A stretch of 18,510 nucleotides of DNA from DAOTKC01 sp035449045 (GCA_035449045.1 DAOTKC010000030.1:1-18510), one strand, 5' to 3'. Shown: positions 1-7,706, counted from the first letter of the stretch. Made by a program: numbers and translations. Notes: a model not told the origin generated them from the letters alone.

Positions 1-546
1 GGCGAGGACGCTTCGGCAATCATCGCCGGCTGTCCCGAAAACATAAAAATAACGGGGAGAGAGGATTTGCCCGCCATATACGGCTCGGGCTATGACATTC
101 ACCGCTTTACGGATGGCGACCATATCTTTTTGGGCGGCGTCAAAATCCCCTCCGCGAGAGGCGTCAGCGCCCACAGCGACGGCGACATTTTAATTCACGC
201 CGTTATTGACGCGCTTTTGAGCGCGGCCGGCCTCCCCGACATCGGCGTCCACTTCCCCGACACCGACGAAAAATACCGCGGCGTTTCGAGCATGGAGCTT
301 CTTTCGGCCGTTTTGCCGCTTATCAAGGAAAGGGGGCTTGCCCCCCTCCATCTTTCGGCGAATATCATTGCCGAATCGCCCAAAATCGCGCCTTTCGTCC
401 TCGAAATCAAAACCTCCCTCGCCTCCGCCCTCGGCCTTCCCCTCTCCTCCGTCGGCATTACCGCCACCACCAACGAAAAGGTCGGCGACATAGGCAACAA
501 CGAAGCCATCGCCTGTATTGCCACCGTAACTCTTTCCATAATATAA
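1..546 (+). CDS. ispF: IspF domain, probably C-terminal half of a bifunctional IspDF (5' end outside window)
   Basis: 2-C-methyl-D-erythritol 2,4-cyclodiphosphate synthase, the fifth step of the MEP isoprenoid pathway, cytosolic. The frame is open from base 1. Codons 1-23 read like the C-terminal tail of IspD (EDASAI...CPENIKITGREDL), and the IspF domain follows with no stop. IspF motifs, counted from base 1, are SGYDIHRF with metal ligands D32 and H34, HSDGD (58-62), H66, the FPDTD loop (85-89) and TTNEK (156-160). The domain runs to the end at about the usual IspF length. An independent TTG start at 67 is possible, but the purine-rich GAGAGGA lies almost against it, so I favour a fusion. 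The tail GDIGNNEAIA differs from the common GFxGRGEGIA. The IspD body is outside the window, so the fusion is inferred from the junction only. Confidence 0.88.
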   Translation, partial: GEDASAIIAGCPENIKITGREDLPAIYGSGYDIHRFTDGDHIFLGGVKIPSARGVSAHSDGDILIHAVIDALLSAAGLPDIGVHFPDTDEKYRGVSSMELLSAVLPLIKERGLAPLHLSANIIAESPKIAPFVLEIKTSLASALGLPLSSVGITATTNEKVGDIGNNEAIACIATVTLSII

Positions 547-560
547 AAAATTAGGCACAA

Positions 561-592
561 AAAGGGGCGGCAACCTTGCCGCCTCTTTTTTA
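561..592. terminator. Bidirectional rho-independent terminator shared by ispF and the 748-1647 gene
   Basis: The arms GGCGGCAA (566-573) and TTGCCGCC (576-583) form a GC-rich stem extended by a G-U and A-T pairs. A T-run follows on the plus strand (586-591), and a T-run on the minus strand (563-559) follows the stem in the other direction. It lies 15 bases after the ispF stop and serves both converging transcripts. Confidence 0.85.
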
Positions 593-657
593 TTATCTAA
601 TCGCTTAAGAATTTAAAATAATCGATGCGGAACAAGGCTCGGCAAGCCCTTTACCCA

Positions 658-675
658 ATTGAATGCGCATTCAAT
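658..675. repeat. Perfect 18-bp palindrome in convergent intergenic region
   Basis: ATTGAATGCGCATTCAAT is its own reverse complement. CCC (654-656) and GGG (677-679) extend it after one mismatch. It lies in the roughly 150-base 3' region of the 748-1647 gene, between that gene and the shared terminator. No T-run follows, so it is not a simple terminator. It could be an RNA hairpin or a dimeric protein site. A second small palindrome (GGGGACCCC) begins in its right flank. Confidence 0.6.
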
Positions 676-747
676 GGGGACCCCGTAACACTCGAGCAGG
701 CTTAATTCGGTCATAATAATTTAATATAATAATAAATTCTCAAAAAC

Positions 748-1647
748 TTAGTTTAAGTTTTTGACGCATTTGCCGGTGAGGGGTTCTTGGTAAATAACCC
801 AAAACCCCTCTCCCTCGGCGTCGTCCTCGCTGAGCGGCAGCCACCGGCAGACGTTTTTAACCTCGTCGGGGGGCTTTAGGGAATATATCCCGTGGATTCC
901 GTAGGCGATATACTTGACCTCGTTCATCTCGGTAAAGATAACTCCCACCACGTAGAAATCCTCGTCCATGTCGATTTTTATCCATTGCGAGAAGGGCACC
1001 AATTGCTGCAGCTCTTGATAGGCGGGATAGCAAACGAACATTTCGTCGAGCTGGGGCTTCACCGCCTGGTAAAAATTGTTGCCTTCATATTGCACTCCCT
1101 CGTCCAGCACGAAGGACGGCGAATGCTCGGAGGAGATTTCGGATTTTTCGGATTTTGAGGCGGCCGCCCTGACGCTTCTTTGCGGCTCGGCTCGCGGGAT
1201 TTTTATGTCGTCCTTTTTGGGCGGCGAGTTTTTATCCTCTTCCTTTTTTGTCTTCGGTTCCTCTTTCTTGGGCTCGGGTGGTTTTTCTTCTGCGGGTTGC
1301 TCCGCACAATCCTCCTCTTTATGCTCGGGCGGCGCGGCCTCAAGCTCGTTCAAAAGCATTAAGCAGAGGTTTTTGTCGGACGCCGTCGAGCCGTAAGCGA
1401 CGGGTTTTTTGTCTTTTACGACGAGGCAATGCGCAAACTGTATTTCTTTTATTTCCAGCTTAAAGCTTTCCGCGGCGGGCGAAAACTTAAAAATCTTACC
1501 GCCTATGTTTATTAAAAGCGTTAAGCCTGCGAGCGGCTTGATAAGTTTCAGCGTGCAAACCGCCCATTTTTCAACCTCCATCTTGAGGACGCCGCCGTAG
1601 CCCTGTTCGATGGCGTTAATCACGATAATTTTTTTGACAAACGGCAT
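748..1647 (-). CDS. Hypothetical two-domain protein with a charged Pro/Lys/Glu-rich linker
   Basis: 299 residues, function unknown. An upstream ATG at 1722 is in frame, but I chose the ATG at 1647 because AAGGAG (1662-1657) sits nine bases before it. Residues 1-100 look like a compact beta-rich domain (VKKIIVINAIEQGYGGVL...). Residues about 103-175 are a low-complexity linker rich in Glu, Lys and Pro, probably disordered. Residues 185-299 form a second domain with SQWIKIDMDEDFYVVGVIF, YIAYGIHGIYSLKPPDEVKN, WLPL and GFWVIYQEPLTGKCV. The C-terminal domain recalls uncharacterised proteins of Clostridia that I remember with similar W-K-I-D, YxxYGI and GxGYWVMYQ patterns. That is memory, not a search. 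No signal peptide or membrane segment. It follows the galE terminator, so it is probably its own unit, though I see no clear promoter. Confidence 0.8.
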   Translation of the reverse strand: MPFVKKIIVINAIEQGYGGVLKMEVEKWAVCTLKLIKPLAGLTLLINIGGKIFKFSPAAESFKLEIKEIQFAHCLVVKDKKPVAYGSTASDKNLCLMLLNELEAAPPEHKEEDCAEQPAEEKPPEPKKEEPKTKKEEDKNSPPKKDDIKIPRAEPQRSVRAAASKSEKSEISSEHSPSFVLDEGVQYEGNNFYQAVKPQLDEMFVCYPAYQELQQLVPFSQWIKIDMDEDFYVVGVIFTEMNEVKYIAYGIHGIYSLKPPDEVKNVCRWLPLSEDDAEGEGFWVIYQEPLTGKCVKNLN

Positions 1648-1679
1648 ACCATAAAACTCCTTCATAAAACGGTATGCCG
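1642..1679 (-). promoter_or_regulatory. Hairpin sequestering the start codon of the 748-1647 gene
   Basis: CGGCATACC (mRNA sense, 1679-1671) and GGTATGCCG (1650-1642) are perfect 9-bp complementary arms. The second arm contains the proposed ATG (1647-1645), and the 20-base loop holds the AAGGAG ribosome binding site. A further small stem (GCCGC/GCGGC, 1701-1720) lies just upstream in the leader. Such folding would limit initiation, but regulation is inferred from geometry only. Confidence 0.55.
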
Positions 1680-1752
1680 GGCCCTCTCCAAATATGCGTG
1701 GCCGCCTTAGCTTTAGCGGCATTGCGAGTTTAGAAAAATCATTTTTTTACCA

Positions 1753-1780
1753 AAAAAAACGCGCCCAAGGGCGCGTTTTA
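1753..1780 (-). terminator. Rho-independent terminator after galE
   Basis: AACGCGCCC and GGGCGCGTT arms separated by AA form a strong stem. The minus strand then has a run of eight T. It lies about 20 bases after the galE stop and ends the hydrolase-lepB-asnS-asnA-galE cluster. Confidence 0.88.
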
Positions 1781-1801
1781 TTTATTGTAGTTATTCGATT
1801 T

Positions 1802-2812
1802 TTACAGCCCGCTAGGGTTGTTTTTTTGCCAATTCCACGAATCTCTTGCCATATCTTCCAGCGTGAGACGGGCGCGCCAGCCCAAATATTTTTCGGCAAG
1901 CGAGCAGTCGGCGTAGCACTCGGCGATGTCGCCGTCGCGCCGGCAGGTGAACTTGAAGGGAATTTCTTCGCCCGCCGCTTTTTCAAAAGCGCGCAGCACC
2001 TCGAGCACGCTGTAACCGATGCCCGTGCCGAGATTGACGATGAACAGACCGGGGTTTTCCGAAAGTTTGTCAAGCGCGGCGATGTGGCCTTTGGCGAGGT
2101 CGACGACGTGGATATAGTCGCGGACGCCGGTGCCGTCTTTGGTGGGATAGTCGCTGCCGAAGACGTTGAGATAGGGAAGCTTGCCCGCCGCGACTTTGGT
2201 AATATATGGAGCGAGATTGTTGGGTATGCCGTTGGGGTCCTCCCCTAAAAGCCCGCTTGCGTCGGCGCCCACGGGGTTAAAATAGCGCAGAATGCCGAAG
2301 TTCCACGATTTGTCGGCCTTATACATATCCTTTAAAAACTGCTCAATCATCAGTTTGGTTTGGCCGTAGGGATTGGTCGCCGAAAGCGGAAAATCCTCGG
2401 TAATGGGCACGCGCGCGGGGTCGCCGTAGACGGTTGCCGACGACGAAAACACCAGATTTTTAACGCCCGCATCCTCCATGCATTCAAGCAGGTTTATTGT
2501 GCCTGTCAAATTGTTCCGGTAGTAAGAAAGCGGCACTCTTACCGATTCGCCCACCGCCTTGAGTCCGGCAAAGTGAATGACGTCGGTGAACTCATTATCA
2601 CGGAAAATTTTCGCAACCGAGGGTTTATCGGTCAAATCCGCTTTGATAAATGCGGGTTTTGTGCCGGTAATCATTTTAAGGCGGTCGAGCACGGCGGGCT
2701 TGCTGTTGGAAAAATTATCGACTATGACGACGTTCAAGCCGTTTTTCAAAAGCTCGATTACGGTATGGCTGCCGATGTAGCCGGTTCCGCCGGTCACCAA
2801 AATATTTCTCAT
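1802..2812 (-). CDS. galE: UDP-glucose 4-epimerase
   Basis: Interconverts UDP-glucose and UDP-galactose with bound NAD+ for galactose use and surface glycans; cytosolic. 336 residues, the normal length. Starts MRNILVTGGTGYIGSH; the Rossmann nucleotide motif GGTGYIG is at residues 8-14. The extended-SDR catalytic set is visible: SSS (123-125) and YGQTK with Tyr149 and Lys153. NPVGADASG and GVRDYIHVVDLAKGH are typical GalE segments. The frame stays open upstream into asnA, but AAGGAGG eight bases or so before the ATG at 2812 fixes the start there. It begins 14 bases after the asnA stop and is the last gene of the cluster. Other UDP-hexose epimerases of the same family cannot be fully excluded. 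Confidence 0.95.
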   Translation of the reverse strand: MRNILVTGGTGYIGSHTVIELLKNGLNVVIVDNFSNSKPAVLDRLKMITGTKPAFIKADLTDKPSVAKIFRDNEFTDVIHFAGLKAVGESVRVPLSYYRNNLTGTINLLECMEDAGVKNLVFSSSATVYGDPARVPITEDFPLSATNPYGQTKLMIEQFLKDMYKADKSWNFGILRYFNPVGADASGLLGEDPNGIPNNLAPYITKVAAGKLPYLNVFGSDYPTKDGTGVRDYIHVVDLAKGHIAALDKLSENPGLFIVNLGTGIGYSVLEVLRAFEKAAGEEIPFKFTCRRDGDIAECYADCSLAEKYLGWRARLTLEDMARDSWNWQKNNPSGL

Positions 2813-2826
2813 AAACGCCTCCTTAT

Positions 2827-3834
2827 TTATAGCAATCTGATTCCCGCTTTTTTGCAGTCTTCTCTTTCCTCGTCGCTCCAAAGCGAAACGTTGACCTCGC
2901 CGATGTGCAGCTTCTGAAGCATCAGCATACAAAGGCGCGACTGGCCGATGCCGCCGCCGATGGTGAGCGGCGTATCGCCGTTGACTATGTCGCGGTGGAA
3001 AGAATATTTGAGCCGGTCGGACGCCGAAGCCGCGGCAAGCTGGCGCACCATGGCCTCACCGTCGACGCGGATTCCCATCGAAGAGATTTCCAGCGCGATG
3101 TCGAGCGGTGCGTGATAGAAAAATATGTCGCCGTTTAAAGTCCAGTCGTCGTAGTCGGGCGCGCGGCCGTCGTGGCGCGTGCCGTCGGACAGCGTCACGC
3201 CGATTTCCTCAATAAACACCGTGCCGTATTCTTTGGTGATGGCGTTCTCGCGCTCCTTGGGAGTGAGATTAGGATATCTTTTTAGCAATTCTTCCGAGGT
3301 AATAAAAAATACTTGTCGACTAAGAGAAGTGTCGACTACGGGATAGGCCTTTTTCAGCGTTTGCAAGGTATCGCAAACGCAGTCGACGAGCTTGGACACC
3401 ACTCTTCTCAAAAAAGCCTTGCTCCGCTGCTCTCTCGTTATCACCATCTCCCAGTCCCACTGGTCGACGTAGATGCTGTGAGTATTGTCCATTAGGTCGT
3501 CGCGGCGGATGGCGTTCATATCGGTGTAAAGCCCTTCGCCCGCCGAAAACTCATAGCGGCGAAGCGTTTGGCGCTTCCACTTGGCGAGCGACTGCACTAT
3601 CTCGGCGCGGCGGTCGGGGTAGTTTAAAAGATCGAATTCGACCTTTCTCTCCACGCCGTTCAAGTCGTCGTTTATACCGGTGTCGGAAAACACCATCAAG
3701 GGCGCCGAGACGCGCTCGAAACCGAACGCCGACACTAAATTTCTTTGAAACTCGTCCTTGATGAGCTTTATCGCGCGCTGTGTTTCCCTAAGATTCAGCT
3801 TGGGCTTATAGCCCTCTTTAAGTATCAGTGCCAC
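2827..3834 (-). CDS. asnA: Aspartate-ammonia ligase (ammonia-dependent asparagine synthetase A)
   Basis: Makes asparagine from aspartate, ammonia and ATP (AMP-forming); cytosolic and structurally related to class II aminoacyl-tRNA synthetase cores. 335 residues, the usual AsnA length. Family hallmarks include SIYVDQWDWE (120-129), HDGRAPDYDDW (221-231), LNGDIFFY (233-240) and the class II motif-3-like GGGIGQSR (293-300). The start is GTG, with AGAGGA a few bases upstream. It lies 84 bases after asnS and 14 bases before galE on the same strand. The pairing with asnS fits an asparagine supply-and-charging unit. I see no T-box-sized leader in the 84-base gap. Confidence 0.96.
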   Translation of the reverse strand: MALILKEGYKPKLNLRETQRAIKLIKDEFQRNLVSAFGFERVSAPLMVFSDTGINDDLNGVERKVEFDLLNYPDRRAEIVQSLAKWKRQTLRRYEFSAGEGLYTDMNAIRRDDLMDNTHSIYVDQWDWEMVITREQRSKAFLRRVVSKLVDCVCDTLQTLKKAYPVVDTSLSRQVFFITSEELLKRYPNLTPKERENAITKEYGTVFIEEIGVTLSDGTRHDGRAPDYDDWTLNGDIFFYHAPLDIALEISSMGIRVDGEAMVRQLAAASASDRLKYSFHRDIVNGDTPLTIGGGIGQSRLCMLMLQKLHIGEVNVSLWSDEEREDCKKAGIRLL

Positions 3835-3918
3835 TTTTTCCTCTGCTAATGCTTGGGGTTCAATTAAATTTCAACCGTTATCCCATCGATTAATGCGATA
3901 AACAAAACCGCAATTAGC

Positions 3919-5295
3919 CTAAAACGCCAGATTGCCCTTCGTTCTCGGGAAAAGCGCGACGTCGCGGATGTTGGTCATTCCCGTGATATACATGAGGGCG
4001 CGCTCCAAACCCAAGCCGAAGCCGCTGTGGGGCGCCGAGCCGTATTTTCTGAGCTCGAGATACCACCAGTAGTCCTTCATATTCATGTTGAGCTCTTTGA
4101 TGCGCTTGTCCAGAAGCTCGAGGTTGTCCTCTCTCTGGGATGCGCCGATTATCTCACCCACTCCCGGCACTAAAAGATCGGTGGACGCCACCGTCTCGCC
4201 GTCGGGGTTGAGTTTCATATAGAACGATTTTATTTTCTTGGGGTAGTTGACGATGAATACCGGGCAATTGTAGACTCTGTCGACGATATAGCGCTCGTGC
4301 TCGGTCTGAAGATCGGTGCCCCAATCGACGGGATATTCGAACTTTTCGCCAGAGTTTTTCAAAATTTCGATTGCTTTTGCATATTCCAAAATGACGAAAT
4401 CTTTGTCTACTATGTTCTGAAGCTTGGCTTTGAGGCCGGGCTCGTAACGCTTTTCGAAAAAGTCCATCTCGTCGGGGCATTTTTTCAAAACGTCGGCGAT
4501 GATGTATTTCATGAGGTCGCGCGCAAGCGCGATGATGTCATAAAGGTCGGCGAACGCCACCTCGGGCTCGATTTGCCAAAACTCGGCGGCGTGGCGGGGA
4601 GTATTGCTGTTTTCGGCGCGGAACGTCGGTCCGAAAGTATATATTTTGGAAAAGGCAAGCGCCATCGCCTCGCCTTCAAGCTGCCCCGAAACGGTGAGTC
4701 CGGCCTTGGTGCCAAAGAAGTCCTCGGAATAGTCGGCAGACTGCAGCGCTGCGTTTTTCAAGATCGTTACCTGAAAAACCTCGCCCGCGCCCTCGCAGTC
4801 GCTTCCCGTGATTATCGGCGTGTGGACATATAAAAAGCCGCGCTCCTGAAAGAAGTTGTGAATGGCCATCGACAGCACGTTTCTGACTCTGAAGACGGCG
4901 TTGAAGGTGTTGGTGCGCGCCCTAAGATGGGCGATGGTGCGAAGAAATTCCAAACTGTGCTTCTTTTTTTGAAGGGGATAGTCCTCACCCGCTTCGCCTA
5001 AAACCGTTATTTCCTCCGCCATAAGCTCGATGCTCTGGCCGGTGCCCGCCGATTCTTGCACGTTGCCCGTTACCATGAGCGCGGTGCCCACGCCCGCCGC
5101 CGCGGCGGCTTCGGCTATCGGCCTCTCTTTGTCCGCCACTATTTGAAGGTTGTTAAAGCAAGTGCCGTCGTTGAGCTCCAAAAATACCACGCTCTTGCTG
5201 TCGCGCGCCGTTCTCACCCAGCCGCAGACGGTGACGGTCTTACCTGCCGCCGCTTTGCCTTGTTTAAGTAAATCACAGATGTCGTCGTGCTTCAT
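3919..5295 (-). CDS. asnS: Asparaginyl-tRNA synthetase
   Basis: Charges tRNA-Asn with asparagine using ATP; cytosolic, class IIb. 458 residues, close to the family norm. The N-terminal OB-fold anticodon-binding domain covers about residues 18-105 (VTVCGWVRTARDSKSVVFLELNDGT). The catalytic domain contains the motif 2 region FRAENSNTPRHAAEFW (225-240) and motif 3 GLGLERALMYITG (from 427). HLRARTNTF and TPIITGSDCEGAGEVFQV are typical AsnRS stretches and argue against AspRS. GGAGG precedes the ATG, and the start lies only 10 bases after the lepB stop, so the two are probably co-transcribed. Confidence 0.97.
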   Translation of the reverse strand: MKHDDICDLLKQGKAAAGKTVTVCGWVRTARDSKSVVFLELNDGTCFNNLQIVADKERPIAEAAAAAGVGTALMVTGNVQESAGTGQSIELMAEEITVLGEAGEDYPLQKKKHSLEFLRTIAHLRARTNTFNAVFRVRNVLSMAIHNFFQERGFLYVHTPIITGSDCEGAGEVFQVTILKNAALQSADYSEDFFGTKAGLTVSGQLEGEAMALAFSKIYTFGPTFRAENSNTPRHAAEFWQIEPEVAFADLYDIIALARDLMKYIIADVLKKCPDEMDFFEKRYEPGLKAKLQNIVDKDFVILEYAKAIEILKNSGEKFEYPVDWGTDLQTEHERYIVDRVYNCPVFIVNYPKKIKSFYMKLNPDGETVASTDLLVPGVGEIIGASQREDNLELLDKRIKELNMNMKDYWWYLELRKYGSAPHSGFGLGLERALMYITGMTNIRDVALFPRTKGNLAF

Positions 5296-5305
5296 AAAAC
5301 CTCCG

Positions 5306-5914
5306 CTATTTTTTGGGAAAACTTATGTCGTTGGTTTCGGCATCAATAATCAATAACACCTTGCCAATTACGTCGGAAACCTGGACCTCGCCGAAAGCGC
5401 GCGAATCGCTGCTGTTGTTGCGGTTGTCGCCCATGCAGAAAATGGCGCCCTCCGAGACCGTGACGGTCTGGTTGTTGTCGATTCTGTCCTTGTCCATCGG
5501 CTCGTTGATGTAGGGCTCGTCCAAAAGCTTGCCGTTGATGTAGATGTTGACGCCGGTTTCGGTCGGCTCCAGCTTGACGGTGTCGCCGCCTATCGCAATG
5601 ACTCTTTTGACCAGCGCGTAGTCGTCCTCGGCGCGCCTGAAAACGACGATGTCGCCGCGCTTAATATTGGGGTTTTTCCAAAGAATCAGCTTGTCGCCGT
5701 CATCTTTTATCTGAGGGTCGCCGCCGTCCAAGGTCGGCACCATGGAAGAGCCGTTGACGTAGAAAGTGACGGTGTAATAGCGCTTGACCAAGGTCGCGGC
5801 TATCACCGCCAGCACCACCACAATCAAAAAGCTGATTATGGCGGAAAGTATTTTCGAGCGGAGCTTGCCGCGAGGCGTGGCCGGCTCTAAAATTTCAAGT
5901 TCTTCGTTATCCAT
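5306..5914 (-). CDS. lepB: Signal peptidase I
   Basis: Membrane-anchored Ser/Lys protease that removes signal peptides from exported proteins on the outer face of the cytoplasmic membrane. 202 residues, typical of short Gram-positive enzymes. A short cytoplasmic N-terminus is followed by one membrane segment at about residues 24-43 (ISFLIVVVLAVIAATLV). The nucleophile is Ser57 in SSMVPTL, and the general base is Lys103 in LVKRVIAIGGD. The conserved C-terminal box GDNRNNSSDSR is at 162-172. Single-segment topology and the NNSSDSR box are Firmicute-like. It sits between the hydrolase-like gene (30 bases upstream) and asnS (10 bases downstream), apparently in one operon without functional relation. 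Confidence 0.96.
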   Translation of the reverse strand: MDNEELEILEPATPRGKLRSKILSAIISFLIVVVLAVIAATLVKRYYTVTFYVNGSSMVPTLDGGDPQIKDDGDKLILWKNPNIKRGDIVVFRRAEDDYALVKRVIAIGGDTVKLEPTETGVNIYINGKLLDEPYINEPMDKDRIDNNQTVTVSEGAIFCMGDNRNNSSDSRAFGEVQVSDVIGKVLLIIDAETNDISFPKK

Positions 5915-5944
5915 CTGTTTTTTCCTAAGTCGGAAGGTAAAAAG

Positions 5945-7615
5945 TTATACCCACAGCACGTTGTTTATGAGGACGTTCTCGGCGTTTGCGATTTCCAGCT
6001 TTTTGACCTGGCTCCACTCCTTGAGCGTCCGCATGGCGGGGCTCTTGAAGTCGGTCGAATTAAGCGTTATCCTCTGCCATTTATCGCGCGATTTCAGCTC
6101 TGCTTCCGCCGTATACACCGTTTCATCGTTAAAAAGCGATATGTTAAAGTATATTTTGCGTTTTTCGGCCGAAAATGCGTGAAGCTGAAGCACGCTGGTT
6201 TTTTCCTTGCTGTATTTAGATTCTCTGAGCTTGTAGGTGACGAGCCTGCCATTGGACGTTGTGATTCCCGAGATGTTCATCGGCCCTTCCTTAATCGAAA
6301 TGAGCCCGCTTTCCAAAAACATTCCGTCGGTTTCGACGACGAAGACGGCGTCGCCCATTGAGCTCTCGTAGATGACTCTCTCCTCGAGGTTGGCCTTGGA
6401 CACCGCGGTAACCATCTCGTTTTTGGGAATGCAGGAAATGACCTTGGAGGTCACGGCGGCGCCGTCAGCAAACAGCGCGTTGACAAAGACGAAAATTCTG
6501 TCCTCGGCGTTGTAGACGGGCGCCTCAAAGAGATATTCGCCCTCGCCCGTCTTTGCCGGACGCTTCATCCTCCGCCAGTTTCTGCCGGTGGGGTCAACCT
6601 CGCCGATGGAGGCGTAGGCCTTGATTTCCTCGCTCGTCGACGACAGCTTGGCCTTGACGTAGAGCTTGCCCTCGCTGACCTCGAAGGAAGCCTCTGGCGG
6701 CTGATGAACGCGGATTCCGTCTTCAATCTGTGCAGCAATCCAAACCATCATGCAGTCGATGCCCTTTTCGCTTATCTGACGATTGGCCATGGGCGTGGCG
6801 TATAAAACCGCCTCGTCGCAGGAAACCAATTGCAGAATATCGTGAGCGCGGTCGAAATCGGCGCATTCCGAGTTGGTGGCCGAAAGAAAATAGACGGGAC
6901 AGGCGATGAACTGAGCGTAGGCCTGCGGCGCGCTTCCGGCAAGCCAGCAGCTCCGCTCCTCCGTCATTTCGATGTTATTGTCGGCGGAATATTTGAACTT
7001 GCCGCGGTATTCATTGTAGCCGCCGCCCAAAATGGGCACTAAGGCGCGGACGCGTCCGTCGGTGCCCGCCACCTGCCAGGCGAGCTGGCCGCCCAGCTTT
7101 TCGCCGATGATAACTATCTTGGAAGGGTCGACGGCCGCTTGGCTCTCAAGGACGGTTAGGGCGCGGCGCACCACCTTGGTCCACAAAAACCAAACGGTGT
7201 CGCGCGAGGATTCAATGAGCTTGGTAAGCCTTGTTCCCGCAAGTTTAAGATTGCCGTATTCCAGCGACTTGGGGTATTGCGTGAAAAATTCCTTGCCCTC
7301 GGCCTCGCCGGCATAATCAATTACCGCAACGGCGTAGCCGCGGTCTAAAAAGCTTTTCCGCGCCTTTTCCTCTATGCTGTCGTCGGCAGGCAAAAAGGCG
7401 ATGAGCGGGCAGCGCTTGCCCAAAAGCTCCTCTTTGGCCATCAGCCTCAAAAAGCCTCTGACCTTGCCGTCTTTCACCGTTTCGACGGTGTAATACATAT
7501 CGGTATGGCGAATGCCGTCCTCTTCAAAAGTCTTGACGATGGCGACCTCGAGCGGCTCCTTGACCGGGCTGTATCCTTCCCAAACCTGTATGGGCGTCAG
7601 AAATTTATACGCCAA
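5945..7615 (-). CDS. Alpha/beta-hydrolase-like protein, probably catalytically degenerate
   Basis: 556 residues from a TTG start at 7615, preceded by GAGAGGG; an upstream TTG at 7669 has no good binding site. The opening FLTPIQVWEGYSPVKEPLEV and the middle TVWFLWTKVVRRALTVLESQAAVDPSKIVIIGEKLGG match the layout of large acetyl-xylan-esterase-like hydrolases of Clostridia, as I recall them. Residues about 60-300 form the hydrolase fold. The elbow that normally reads GxSxGG is GEKLGG (171-176), with Lys173 in place of the nucleophilic Ser. The segment where I expect the catalytic His (ATPMANRQIS, 273-282) has none. The C-terminal 250 residues are beta-rich, ending EWSQVKKLEIANAENVLINNVLWV, perhaps a carbohydrate-binding-like module. 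No signal peptide is seen. First gene of the lepB-asnS-asnA-galE cluster. Confidence 0.8.
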   Translation of the reverse strand: MAYKFLTPIQVWEGYSPVKEPLEVAIVKTFEEDGIRHTDMYYTVETVKDGKVRGFLRLMAKEELLGKRCPLIAFLPADDSIEEKARKSFLDRGYAVAVIDYAGEAEGKEFFTQYPKSLEYGNLKLAGTRLTKLIESSRDTVWFLWTKVVRRALTVLESQAAVDPSKIVIIGEKLGGQLAWQVAGTDGRVRALVPILGGGYNEYRGKFKYSADNNIEMTEERSCWLAGSAPQAYAQFIACPVYFLSATNSECADFDRAHDILQLVSCDEAVLYATPMANRQISEKGIDCMMVWIAAQIEDGIRVHQPPEASFEVSEGKLYVKAKLSSTSEEIKAYASIGEVDPTGRNWRRMKRPAKTGEGEYLFEAPVYNAEDRIFVFVNALFADGAAVTSKVISCIPKNEMVTAVSKANLEERVIYESSMGDAVFVVETDGMFLESGLISIKEGPMNISGITTSNGRLVTYKLRESKYSKEKTSVLQLHAFSAEKRKIYFNISLFNDETVYTAEAELKSRDKWQRITLNSTDFKSPAMRTLKEWSQVKKLEIANAENVLINNVLWV

Positions 7616-7677
7616 AAATATCCCTCTCTCGCTGTTTGCGCTTACCGATATTATCCGCAGTATAAGCAAAATATATA

Positions 7678-7706
7678 ATTATATAGATATTTGCCTGCGG
7701 TTTTAA
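7678..7706 (-). promoter_or_regulatory. Candidate sigma-A promoter for the hydrolase-lepB-asnS-asnA-galE cluster
   Basis: On the minus strand, TTAAAA (7706-7701), a 17-base spacer and a perfect TATAAT (7683-7678). It would start transcription near 7671, about 55 bases before the chosen start. The surrounding sequence is very AT-rich, so chance matches are likelier here. Confidence 0.5.

Noticed and set aside
1694..2248. 184-residue plus-strand frame opposite galE
   Set aside because: Antisense shadow of a clearly assigned gene, and it crosses the galE terminator.
3835..3918. asnS-asnA gap as a possible T-box or riboswitch
   Set aside because: Only 84 bases, with no specifier stem, T-box sequence or terminator visible.
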